The notes under the pieces were generated by a model. That model was not told where the DNA came from, searched no databases, and was given only the letters and a program-made list of their open reading frames with translations. Shown here piece after piece: positions 40,369 to 47,834 of a DNA stretch of 64,000 bases. The DNA lies in contig NZ_JAHWFK010000031.1 in the NCBI RefSeq assembly GCF_019710575.1, forward strand, positions 248,001-312,000, written 5' to 3'. The translations under genes and the position numbers were made by a program. Source of the DNA: Paractinoplanes polyasparticus (GTDB lineage: Bacteria; Actinomycetota; Actinomycetes; Mycobacteriales; Micromonosporaceae). Position 1 is the stretch's first letter. Each line of letters opens with the position of its first letter.

Positions 40369-40993
40369 GGACAGGCCGATCAGCCTCCGTTGCCCGGGCG
40401 GCGATGGCCGCGTATCGGCGGTCCGGGCGCTCCGGGAACTGCTGTTGCCGGCGCTCGAGTTCGGTGAAACCCGCCTGGGCCAGGCGGGCGGAGAACTCGG
40501 CCACCGGCCAGCGGTACGCCGTGACGACCTTGTGGTCGAAGGCGGCCACCCCGTCGTCGCTGTCGAAGAAGCCGATCACCAGCCGTCCCGACGGAGCCAG
40601 CATCCGGCGGAACCGGGCGAGCGTCCGGTCCAGGTCCGCCGGCGGCAGGTGGATGGTCGAGTACCACGAGAGGACGCCGGCCACCGAGTGGTCGGGGACG
40701 TCCAGCTCGGTCATCGCGCCGAGCCGGAACTGCGGACCGGGGAAGTTGGCCCGGGCGTGGTCGAGGAACTCGGGAACCAGGTCGACACCGGTCACGTCGG
40801 CGCCCAGCCCGTGCAGGTAGGCGGTCCAGTGGCCGGGGCCGCAGCCGAGGTCGAGCACCGGACCGTCCAGCCCGGCCAGATGGCCCCGGATCAGCGCCGT
40901 GTCGTCCTCGTGGGCCTGCCAGTCGCCGTCGAACAGGGCGATGTACTGCTCGGACATGGTCGAATAGGCGTCACGCACAGGCTCCCAGCTCAC
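40349..40993 (-). CDS. Class I SAM-dependent methyltransferase
   Basis: This 214-residue Rossmann-type methyltransferase has motif I LDLGCGPGHWTAYLHGLGAD and the motif II acidic residue in VTGVDLVPEFL. The later motif AGVLSWYSTIHLPPADLDRT and a C-terminal ...RPDRRYAAIAARA segment are also typical. The very end (TEADRPVLNGTPR) lies at the junction with the truncated AfsR-type gene and may not be native. The methyl acceptor is unknown. It is divergent from the secreted glycosidase at 41093 with a 99-base gap. Confidence 0.87.
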   Translation of the reverse strand: MSWEPVRDAYSTMSEQYIALFDGDWQAHEDDTALIRGHLAGLDGPVLDLGCGPGHWTAYLHGLGADVTGVDLVPEFLDHARANFPGPQFRLGAMTELDVPDHSVAGVLSWYSTIHLPPADLDRTLARFRRMLAPSGRLVIGFFDSDDGVAAFDHKVVTAYRWPVAEFSARLAQAGFTELERRQQQFPERPDRRYAAIAARATEADRPVLNGTPR

Positions 40994-41092
40994 CTCGACA
41001 CCCTACGGTCCGCTTGCCCGAATGCGCGTGAGCCCACGACCTCACGGGTTCACCAATTCAGGTCGATCAATGAGTGAGCCTACCTTGGCGGC

Positions 41093-42049
41093 ATGATACG
41101 AGTCCTGAATCGATGGGGCGCCACCGCGCTGGTCGTCATTCTCGTGACGGCAGCCGGGCCCGTACCGGCCGTCCGGGCGGCCCTGCCGGCCCTGGCCGTC
41201 GGCGCCACCACCTCCGTGAACGACACGGTCGGCAGCGGGAACACGTGTGCCGGCTTCCTCGACGAGCGAACCCACCTGGGCGACCTGGGTGTGCGCCGGG
41301 TGTTCGCCTCGGCCGGCCAGGTTCCGCCGGCGGACGCGATCACCTGCCACACCACCTTCGGCGCCACGCTCTGGTATTCGTTCAAGACCTCGTGCACCCC
41401 GACGGTCGTGGCCGTCGGAGGCTGCGACACCGAGATCCAGAACATCGCGACCGCGATGCCCGCGGGCAGCCTGCTCACCTACTTCCACGAGCCCGAGGAC
41501 GACATGACGGGCACCCAGTTCGTCAGCGCCTTCACGCACGCCTATCAGGTGGCCAAGGCGGTGAACTCCGCGATCGACGTGGTGCCGGTCCACATGTCCT
41601 ACCAGTGGCGGCCGGGCTCGCCCGGCGTCACCAACAACGGCACGGGGGGCGACCGCGAGATCCAGGACTGGATCGTCCCGCCGCAGTTTGCCGACGCGTA
41701 CGGCTTCGACCTCTACTGGCAGGCCAGCACCCGCGGCAGCGAGCCGGACAACCCGGTCAGCGTGGGCAGCGACCCCCGGATGACCCGGTGGTACAACGCT
41801 TTCAGCGGGCAGGGGCGGCCCCTGGCCCTGGCCGAGTGGGGGATCGACGACGACCAGGGTGTGCGGGCCTCGCGAGGGCCGGCGATCCGGGCCTCCAAGA
41901 CGTGGCTGACCGCCCGCAACTTCCGGATCGTCAACTACTGGCAGCTGGACAACTGGTATCTGGGCGCCACGTCCGGTCCGCCCGGAAGCTACCTCGACCC
42001 GGACGGCGTGGCCGCCTATCAGGAATTCGTCGCCGCCGCAGCGCCCTGA
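41093..42049 (+). CDS. Secreted GH26-like glycoside hydrolase-fold protein
   Basis: A signal peptide (ALVVILVTAAGPVPAVRAA) precedes a TIM-barrel of about 285 residues. LLTYFHEPEDDMTGTQFVSA holds a His-Glu pair like the GH26 acid/base strand, and RPLALAEWGIDDDQG holds a second Glu near the barrel end, in the position of a nucleophile. This fits a GH26/GH-A clan beta-mannanase-like protein, though I cannot name the exact family. It should act on plant or fungal polysaccharide outside the cell. A CebR-type box follows its stop codon, in front of the next gene. Confidence 0.7.
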   Translation: MIRVLNRWGATALVVILVTAAGPVPAVRAALPALAVGATTSVNDTVGSGNTCAGFLDERTHLGDLGVRRVFASAGQVPPADAITCHTTFGATLWYSFKTSCTPTVVAVGGCDTEIQNIATAMPAGSLLTYFHEPEDDMTGTQFVSAFTHAYQVAKAVNSAIDVVPVHMSYQWRPGSPGVTNNGTGGDREIQDWIVPPQFADAYGFDLYWQASTRGSEPDNPVSVGSDPRMTRWYNAFSGQGRPLALAEWGIDDDQGVRASRGPAIRASKTWLTARNFRIVNYWQLDNWYLGATSGPPGSYLDPDGVAAYQEFVAAAAP

Positions 42050-42100
42050 GCCGGCGCGAATCGAACCCGATCCATCTCATCCCTCGGCCGTCCCACCTCT

Positions 42101-42114
42101 TGGGAGCGCTCCCA
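42101..42114 (+). promoter_or_regulatory. CebR-type operator
   Basis: TGGGAGCGCTCCCA is a perfect 14-bp palindrome identical to the CebR consensus known from Streptomyces cellulose/cello-oligosaccharide regulons. It is 96 bases before the ATG at 42210. The cebR gene is not in this window. Confidence 0.85.
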
Positions 42115-42209
42115 TAGGGTGAGCTGGGCATCGACGAACGTCATTGCTACGGATCTCCGGCCCTCCTAGCCTTCGGGGATCCCCGTCCCCGAAGGCCCCT
42201 GGAGAAGCC

Positions 42210-43013
42210 ATGACTCCCCACCGCTTCACCGCGCCGAAATGGTCCAGGGCGATGCGTCACCTTCTCGCCGTTCTGACCGCAACCCTGATGCTGGGCGCGG
42301 TCCCTGCGAGCGCCGTCTCTGCCCGGCCCGGCGCCTGCCGTCAACCGATGCTCTTCTGCGAGGACTTCCAGCAGTTGCCGACTGGCGGCGCTGCCAGCCT
42401 GAAGTGGGGGATCGACACGAGTGGGGGCACGCTCACCGTGGAGCGGAGCCACCGCGGTAACAAGGTGCTGCACGTCCACACGGTCGGCAACGGGCGCGCC
42501 TTCCTGCGTGTCGACGACTTCGCCGCGCCCGGCAACCGCTTCTTCGGCCGGATGCGGCTGCGCGTGGACGCGTTCCCGACCGCTCCCGACTGGGCGCATT
42601 TCACCCTCGTCGAAGCCACCGGCAGCGGCAGCTCGGAGGTCGTCCGTCCGATCGGCGGTCAGTACGCGCCCACGGTGCCAGGTGTCTTCTGGGGTGTGGG
42701 CGCCGACGGCGGACCCACCGGCGACTGGACCACCTGGCGCGAGTCGGCTCCGGTCACCGAGGACACCTGGCAGTGTTTCGAGTGGACGCTCGACGCGGCG
42801 GGCAACCGGGTGGCCGTGTGGATCGACGGGGTGGCCCGGCCCGAGCTGACCGCGTCGACCACGGAGCACGGCGGCAACGACGTCCCGTTCGTGCTCCCGG
42901 TCGTGGACACCGTCAAGGTCGGCTGGCAGCTCTACCAGGACGGGTCCACGCCGGAAGCGTTCGACCTCTGGATCGACGATCTCGCCCTGTCGACCCGGCG
43001 GCTCGGTTGCTGA
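42210..43013 (+). CDS. Secreted polysaccharide-binding or lyase-like protein (Cip1-like jelly roll)
   Basis: A signal peptide (HLLAVLTATLMLGAVPASAV) precedes a beta-jelly-roll domain that begins LFCEDFQQLPTGGAASLKWG and includes VLHVHTVGNGRAFLRVDDFA and a closing FDLWIDDLALSTRRLGC strand. This pattern recalls the fungal and bacterial Cip1 family found in cellulolytic secretomes; the assignment is by eye. It is 267 aa, with two C-terminal and N-terminal Cys that could form disulfides. The CebR-type box upstream supports induction by cellobiose or related sugars. Confidence 0.7.
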   Translation: MTPHRFTAPKWSRAMRHLLAVLTATLMLGAVPASAVSARPGACRQPMLFCEDFQQLPTGGAASLKWGIDTSGGTLTVERSHRGNKVLHVHTVGNGRAFLRVDDFAAPGNRFFGRMRLRVDAFPTAPDWAHFTLVEATGSGSSEVVRPIGGQYAPTVPGVFWGVGADGGPTGDWTTWRESAPVTEDTWQCFEWTLDAAGNRVAVWIDGVARPELTASTTEHGGNDVPFVLPVVDTVKVGWQLYQDGSTPEAFDLWIDDLALSTRRLGC

Positions 43014-43017
43014 CCGG

Positions 43018-44361
43018 TCAGCCGCGGCGCCACTTCTGGTTGGCGCCGCCGACGCAGGTCCACAGGTGCAGGAGCGCGCCGTTGTCCGGCCGCCACTCGG
43101 CGATGTCCACGCACTTGTTCGCCTGCGGGTTGACCAGATCGCCGGCGGCGCTCAGCACGAACTGCTGCGCGGCGGTGCCGTTGCAGGTGTAGATCTGGAC
43201 GGCGGCGCCGTCGTGGGTGGCGGCGTCGGCGACGTCCAGGCACTTGTTGTTCCCGGTGCGCACGGTGCCGTTGACGAATTCCCACTTCTGACTGGTTCCG
43301 TCGGTGCAGTCCCACACCTGGACGCGCTGGCGGTCGGCGAAGTTCCCGTTCGGCACGTCGACGCACTTGTTGTTCCAGTTGCTGACGATCCGGCTCGTGG
43401 TGGCCGGCGGGTTCTCCGTCGAGCCCGGCGTGCAGGTGTTGTCCGCGGTCACGTTGTCGGTGTGCCGCGTGCCGGCCGACCGGAGAGCGCCGACCCGGGC
43501 GGTCGCCTCGGCCGGCGTGAGCACCTGCTTCTTGGCGTGGAAGACGTAGTCGATGTTCTCGTGCCAGACGCTGGTGCCGCTGCCGGTGTGCCCGGTCAGA
43601 TCGATGAACCACTGGTTGAAGTCGATCGACATGTTCTGCCGGGGGTAGAACTTGCCGCCGTGGGTGCCGACGAGCTGGCCGTCGATGTAGTAGCGGACCT
43701 CACCGTTGGCGACGGTCGCCATGACGTCGCGCCAGCCGGCGATGCTGCGGTTCTGCTTGCTGTACTGGCGGTCCTGCACCCACGGGTCGGCCTGGTACGT
43801 GTACCAGGTGGTCTGGAAGTTGGTCGGCCCGCTCTCGCCCCAGCCGCCGTTGGGCAGGTACTCACTGAAGTCGAGCTCGCTGTAGATCGGGTCGAACGCG
43901 TAGCGCAGCGGTGAGATCGTGTAGAAGGTCTGGTTGACGATGTCGCCGTCGGTACCGGAGGCGGGCGTGTCGGCGAACTTGATCCGGGCGAAGTAGGTGC
44001 CCTCGAAGAATCGCCGGTCCGGCAGCGACATCTCGGCGTGCGTCGTGCCGCCGGCCGTGCCGTTCGTGGTGGCCTGGAGGCGGGCCACCGTCTGGCCGTC
44101 GACGACAGGGAACGAGACGTTGCCGGCCGACCAGGTGGCGCCGGGAACACCGGGGCCGCCCGCGTTGGCGCGCAGGTGCCAGCCGCGCTGGCCGAGTGCC
44201 GGGTCGGAGGCGGAGCTGTAGGCGAAATCGTCGAACAGCACGCCACAGGTCACCGCGGCGTTGGCGGGCAGGGCCGCGGCCACGCCGGCTGTGGTGAGCC
44301 CGGCGGCGACGAGGACGGCGGTGGCGGCGCGGATCGTACGGCTGATCAGGGCAGGTGCCAT
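43018..44361 (-). CDS. Secreted GH16-type glucanase with C-terminal ricin-B lectin domain
   Basis: The ATG at 44361, after GAGGAG, opens a signal peptide (ATAVLVAAGLTTAGVAAALP), a GH16-like jelly roll of about 270 residues and a RICIN trefoil of about 130 residues with Q-x-W repeats (GTSQKWEFVNG, AAQQFVLSAAG, GANQKWRRG). The catalytic strand is YSELDFSEYLP, matching the E-x-D-x-x-E form of GH16. It should cleave beta-1,3/1,4-type glucans or galactans, with the trefoil binding the polymer. An upstream M (44418) is in frame but has no ribosome-binding site. Confidence 0.85.
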   Translation of the reverse strand: MAPALISRTIRAATAVLVAAGLTTAGVAAALPANAAVTCGVLFDDFAYSSASDPALGQRGWHLRANAGGPGVPGATWSAGNVSFPVVDGQTVARLQATTNGTAGGTTHAEMSLPDRRFFEGTYFARIKFADTPASGTDGDIVNQTFYTISPLRYAFDPIYSELDFSEYLPNGGWGESGPTNFQTTWYTYQADPWVQDRQYSKQNRSIAGWRDVMATVANGEVRYYIDGQLVGTHGGKFYPRQNMSIDFNQWFIDLTGHTGSGTSVWHENIDYVFHAKKQVLTPAEATARVGALRSAGTRHTDNVTADNTCTPGSTENPPATTSRIVSNWNNKCVDVPNGNFADRQRVQVWDCTDGTSQKWEFVNGTVRTGNNKCLDVADAATHDGAAVQIYTCNGTAAQQFVLSAAGDLVNPQANKCVDIAEWRPDNGALLHLWTCVGGANQKWRRG

Positions 44362-44630
44362 CGAGAGCAGACTCCTCGGGGGAAGGGGACTCCTCGGGGT
44401 GGGGAGTGAGCTCAGCATCGCCGCGCCCGTTGACGGCAGTCAATGAAACCGCGCGAATTTTTTACATCTGAGGATCCAGTAGAGAAAATTATTACTGGCA
44501 CGGTTGCCCGAAAGTACATCGACGGCCGTTCATGAAGGGTTCACCCGTCGGCAGCGTCCCGGGGCATTCATGATCATCTACCCTTCTCGGGACTGAGCCA
44601 GTCATCGGTCTCTATGCATGGGGGAGAGTT

Positions 44631-46676
44631 GTGCGTACTCGCACGAGAATGAAGGCGGGCCTGCTGGCCGTCGTGTCGACCGGCCTGATCGCCACACCGG
44701 CGTACGGCGTCGCCGGTGGAATCGAAGCGGTTGCCGGCGCTTACCCGTTCGTGGCCCAGGTGGCCGTGGGCGGCGACTACGCCTGCACCGGATCCCTTGT
44801 CGCGCCGTCCTGGGTGGTCACCGCGGCCGGCTGCTTCGGGCCCGGCGACGCCGACCGGCCGGATCAGCCCACCACGGTCACGATCGGGCGCAGCGCTCTC
44901 GCCGACGGCTCCGCCGGCCGGGTGCGTGCGGTCACCGGCCTGGTCCGTCACCCGGCCGGCGCCATCGTGCTCGCCCGCCTGGACGCGGCAGTGACCGACA
45001 TCGCTCCGGTCGCGATCGCGACCGCGCCGCCCGCGACGGGCGAGACGTTGCGCAGCGCCGGATACGGCCGCACAGCCACCACCTGGGTGCCGGAGCGGCT
45101 GAGCACCGCCGACTTCGCGGTGGACACGGTCGACGCGGCCGCGATCGGCATCGCCCCCGCGACCGGGTCCACCGCGGCGACGTGCAAGGGCGATGCGGGC
45201 GGGCCGCTTTTCCGCGCGGGCGTCCCGGCCCAGCTGGTCGCTCTCAACGCCGCGTCCTGGCAGGGCGGTTGCCTCGGCGAGACCGAGACCCGCCGGGGCG
45301 GCACCGGCACGCGGGTGGACACCCTGGCCGACTGGATCGCACGCAACACCGCCGACCCGTACCCGGGTGTGGTCAGCCCGCCCAACACCGGCTTCGAGAG
45401 CGGGCTGTCCGGCTGGTCCCAGTTCGGCGCGGGCGGCAACACCGCCTCGACCGAGCGCGCCTACGCCGGGACGACCTCGGTGAAGATCGTGGACAGCAGC
45501 ACGACCGCCGCGGACGGCGTGGAAAGCACCCGGATGCCGGCCGCGCCCGGCATCCGCTACACCGCCACGGCCCATGCCGGCGTCACCAACGGCAGCCCCG
45601 ACCTCTACATCCGCTTCCTCGACGCGAGCGGCACCCAGCTCGCAGCCGTCTACACGCCGTATTCCGGCACCGCCGGCCAGTGGCAGCGGCTGCAGGTCAC
45701 CGGGACCGCGCCGGCCGGTACGGAGCAGGTCAGCGTGCTGCTCTACTCGGCGCAGGCCAAGACCGGCACGTCGTACTTCGATGAGGTGGCACTGTCCCGG
45801 GCGCCCGGGATTCCGCTGACCAACGCCGGGTTCGAGAGCGGCCTGTCCGGCTGGACCCAGTTCGGCACCGGCGGCAACACTGTCTCGACCGATCGCGCGT
45901 ACGAGGGCGTCGCGTCGGGCCGGATCGTGGACGCCAGTACGACCGTCGCGAACGGCTTGGAGAGCGCGGGGCAGCCCGCCGTTGCCGGGGTCAGCTACAC
46001 CGTCTCGGCCCGCGTCAACGTGGCTGCCGGCCAGCCTGACCTGTACGTGCGCTTCTGGAACGCCGGCGGCGACGTGCTGTCCAGCGCCGCCACCAGCTTT
46101 GCCGGAACCGCCGGCCGCTGGACCCCGCTGACGGCCACAATGACGGCCCCGGCGGGCACCACCAAGGTCTCCGCGCTGCTGTACTTCAGCCAGGCCCGCA
46201 CCGGCACCGCCTACTTCGACCAGATCGGCGTGGCCCGGACAGCCGATGTCACGGTGCCCGGCCACGGCTTCGAGAACGGGCTGGCCGGCTGGACGCAGTG
46301 GGGCGCGGGCGGCAACACCGCATCGACCGAGCGCGCCTGGACCGGTACCACCTCGGCCAAGCTGGTGGACACCAGCACCACGACGGCCACCGGTCTGGAG
46401 AGCGTACGGCTGCCGGCTGCCCCCGGCGTCCGCTACACCGGCCTTTCCCGGGTGCTCGTCGCGTCCGGGACGCCCTCGATCTACCTTCGTTTCTACAACG
46501 CGTCGGGGGCCCTGATCTCGAGCACGGCCGCCGACTTCACGGGCGCCACCAACGCCTGGCAATGGTTGCGGGTGGCCGCCGCCGCGCCGGCCGGCACCGC
46601 CGAGCTCTCGGTGCTGCTGTATTCCAAGGCCGCGTCCACCGGCACCGCCTACGCTGACCATGCCGTAGTTCAGTAG
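44631..46676 (+). CDS. Secreted trypsin-fold pseudoprotease with three carbohydrate-binding-like repeats
   Basis: A signal peptide ends near ATPAYGVAGG. The S1 (trypsin-like) fold follows, but all three catalytic residues are changed: His is Gly67 (TAAGCF for TAAHC), Asp is Ala111 (GAIVLARL for NDIALLRL) and Ser is Ala189 (CKGDAGGP for CKGDSGGP). It cannot be a normal serine protease. From residue 252 come three repeats of about 146 residues (starting 252, 398 and 544), each opening with a GFE[SN]GL[SA]GW[ST]Q motif and ending TGTxYFD-like, as in CBM4/9-type beta-sandwiches. It probably binds glycans at or outside the cell surface. GTG start with GGGGGAGA upstream. Confidence 0.8.
   Translation: MRTRTRMKAGLLAVVSTGLIATPAYGVAGGIEAVAGAYPFVAQVAVGGDYACTGSLVAPSWVVTAAGCFGPGDADRPDQPTTVTIGRSALADGSAGRVRAVTGLVRHPAGAIVLARLDAAVTDIAPVAIATAPPATGETLRSAGYGRTATTWVPERLSTADFAVDTVDAAAIGIAPATGSTAATCKGDAGGPLFRAGVPAQLVALNAASWQGGCLGETETRRGGTGTRVDTLADWIARNTADPYPGVVSPPNTGFESGLSGWSQFGAGGNTASTERAYAGTTSVKIVDSSTTAADGVESTRMPAAPGIRYTATAHAGVTNGSPDLYIRFLDASGTQLAAVYTPYSGTAGQWQRLQVTGTAPAGTEQVSVLLYSAQAKTGTSYFDEVALSRAPGIPLTNAGFESGLSGWTQFGTGGNTVSTDRAYEGVASGRIVDASTTVANGLESAGQPAVAGVSYTVSARVNVAAGQPDLYVRFWNAGGDVLSSAATSFAGTAGRWTPLTATMTAPAGTTKVSALLYFSQARTGTAYFDQIGVARTADVTVPGHGFENGLAGWTQWGAGGNTASTERAWTGTTSAKLVDTSTTTATGLESVRLPAAPGVRYTGLSRVLVASGTPSIYLRFYNASGALISSTAADFTGATNAWQWLRVAAAAPAGTAELSVLLYSKAASTGTAYADHAVVQ
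45384..46676 (+). repeat. Three tandem in-gene repeats of about 437 bp
   Basis: Repeat units begin at 45384, 45822 and 46260 inside the pseudoprotease gene. Each encodes the same beta-sandwich: GFES/NGL..GW.QFG, a LESxRxPAxPGxxYT segment, then LYxRFxxAxG and VSVLLYSxxAxTGT. Units 1 and 3 are closest to each other in the first 60 residues. Confidence 0.85.
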
Positions 46677-46694
46677 CACCGGGAGGGCGGCATC

Positions 46695-46997
46695 GTGTTC
46701 GCATTGGTCGTTCGCTTCGACTGCCGGGACGAGGCGGCCGCCGCCCGGTTCGACGAGCTGACGGGTTCGGCCGTGCGGCAGATCGCCGAACGGGAGCCGG
46801 GCACGCTGGTCTACGCGACCTCGGTGGTCGACGGGGAGCCGCTGGCCCGGGTCTTCTACGAGGTGTACAGGGACCGCGACGCCTTCGAGGCGCACGAGAA
46901 CGCCGAGCACGTCCGGCGGTTCCACGAGCTGAAGAACCCACTGCTCACGGCCACCCGCGTCGAGTTCCTCGAGCCGGGACCGGCCGTTCAGCGGTAG
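46695..46997 (+). CDS. Antibiotic biosynthesis monooxygenase (ABM) domain protein
   Basis: This 100-residue dimeric ferredoxin-fold protein has FALVVRFDCRDEAAAARFDE, then REPGTLVYATSVVDGEPLAR and FEAHENAEHVRRFHELKNPL, the standard ABM/quinol monooxygenase pattern with the conserved His in the last helix. It may oxidise small phenolic or quinol compounds or degrade haem-like substrates; which one is not visible. It overlaps the 3' end of the convergent SDR gene by ten bases. Confidence 0.85.
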   Translation: MFALVVRFDCRDEAAAARFDELTGSAVRQIAEREPGTLVYATSVVDGEPLARVFYEVYRDRDAFEAHENAEHVRRFHELKNPLLTATRVEFLEPGPAVQR

Positions 46998-47668
46998 AAA
47001 TCGGCGGGGTCGCCGGCCAGGGACGCTTTCACGTGAGCGGTCCACTGGTCGGCGACCACCTCGACGCTGCCCCGCTCGAGGCCGTCGAGCCCGGCCCGGA
47101 CGAGCACGGCCGGGTCGCCCTTGGGGCCGTCGTAGTCGCTGCTCAGGTCGGTGTCGGCCGCGCCCAGGTGCAGGGCGGTGACCAGCGTCTTCTGGTCGGC
47201 GAGCTCGAGCCGTACGCCGTTGGTGAGGTTCCACTCGGCGGCCTTGGCCACGCCGTACGCGGTGCGGCCCGGGTAGTTGAACCACGACATCGCCGACAGC
47301 ACATTGAGGATGGCCCCGCCGGCCAGCTGGGGCGCGAAGGCCCGGATCATGCCGAGCGTGCCCCAGAAGTGGGTGTCGAGCTCGAGCCGGATCCGGTCGA
47401 GGTCGCCGGTGACCAGGCCGGTCACCGTGTCGACGCCGGCGTTGTTGACCAGCAGGGTGACGTCCGGCGCGGCGTCCGCGGCGGCGGTGACCGACTGCGG
47501 GTCGGTGATGTCGAGCGGCAGCACCGTGGCGCCCGGGATGTCGACGAGCTCGGGCCGGCGGGCGGTGGCGTACACCTTGGCGCCGCGCACGAGAAGCTGC
47601 TGGGCGAAGTGCTTGCCGAGGCCGCGATTGGCCCCGGTGACGAGGGCTACTGCTCCGGAGATCTGCAT
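46988..47668 (-). CDS. Short-chain dehydrogenase/reductase (SDR)
   Basis: This classical SDR has the cofactor loop VTGANRGLGK, the LLVNNAG motif and the catalytic YGVAK (Tyr-x3-Lys) in GRTAYGVAKAAEWN. It is 226 residues from ATG 47668 (MQISGAVALV), with GGGG upstream. It probably reduces a small carbonyl compound with NAD(P)H. A perfect palindrome at 47686-47701 covers its promoter region. It is convergent with the ABM gene. Confidence 0.9.
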   Translation of the reverse strand: MQISGAVALVTGANRGLGKHFAQQLLVRGAKVYATARRPELVDIPGATVLPLDITDPQSVTAAADAAPDVTLLVNNAGVDTVTGLVTGDLDRIRLELDTHFWGTLGMIRAFAPQLAGGAILNVLSAMSWFNYPGRTAYGVAKAAEWNLTNGVRLELADQKTLVTALHLGAADTDLSSDYDGPKGDPAVLVRAGLDGLERGSVEVVADQWTAHVKASLAGDPADFYR

Positions 47669-47685
47669 GCGCCCCACGTTAGAAC

Positions 47686-47701
47686 CTGACGTTGACGTCA
47701 G
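47686..47701 (-). promoter_or_regulatory. Palindromic operator of the SDR promoter
   Basis: CTGACGT-TG-ACGTCAG is a perfect 7-2-7 inverted repeat 18 bases upstream of the SDR start codon, so a bound regulator would block transcription. The cognate protein is unknown. Confidence 0.5.
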
Positions 47702-47834
47702 AGGCAAGGTGCGCGATGCGGGTCACAGTCGGCTGCCGAGCGTACGTCTGAGAGAAAATTTCACATTTACATCTATGAATGAGGTGTGACCTTTCTTACA
47801 CTCGCCGGGACGGTGATCAAGCGAGGGGGTTCCT

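Noticed and set aside
44362..44630. CebR box or shared operator in the 269-bp gap between the GH16 and pseudoprotease genes
   Set aside because: No TGGGAGCGCTCCCA-like site and no clear palindrome was found; the gap is AT-richer and probably holds two ordinary divergent promoters. A TTTTACATCT stretch resembles one near 47770, but is too short to interpret.
45384..46676. CRISPR-like or mobile repeat array
   Set aside because: The three 437-bp repeats are in-frame protein-domain duplications with coding constraint.
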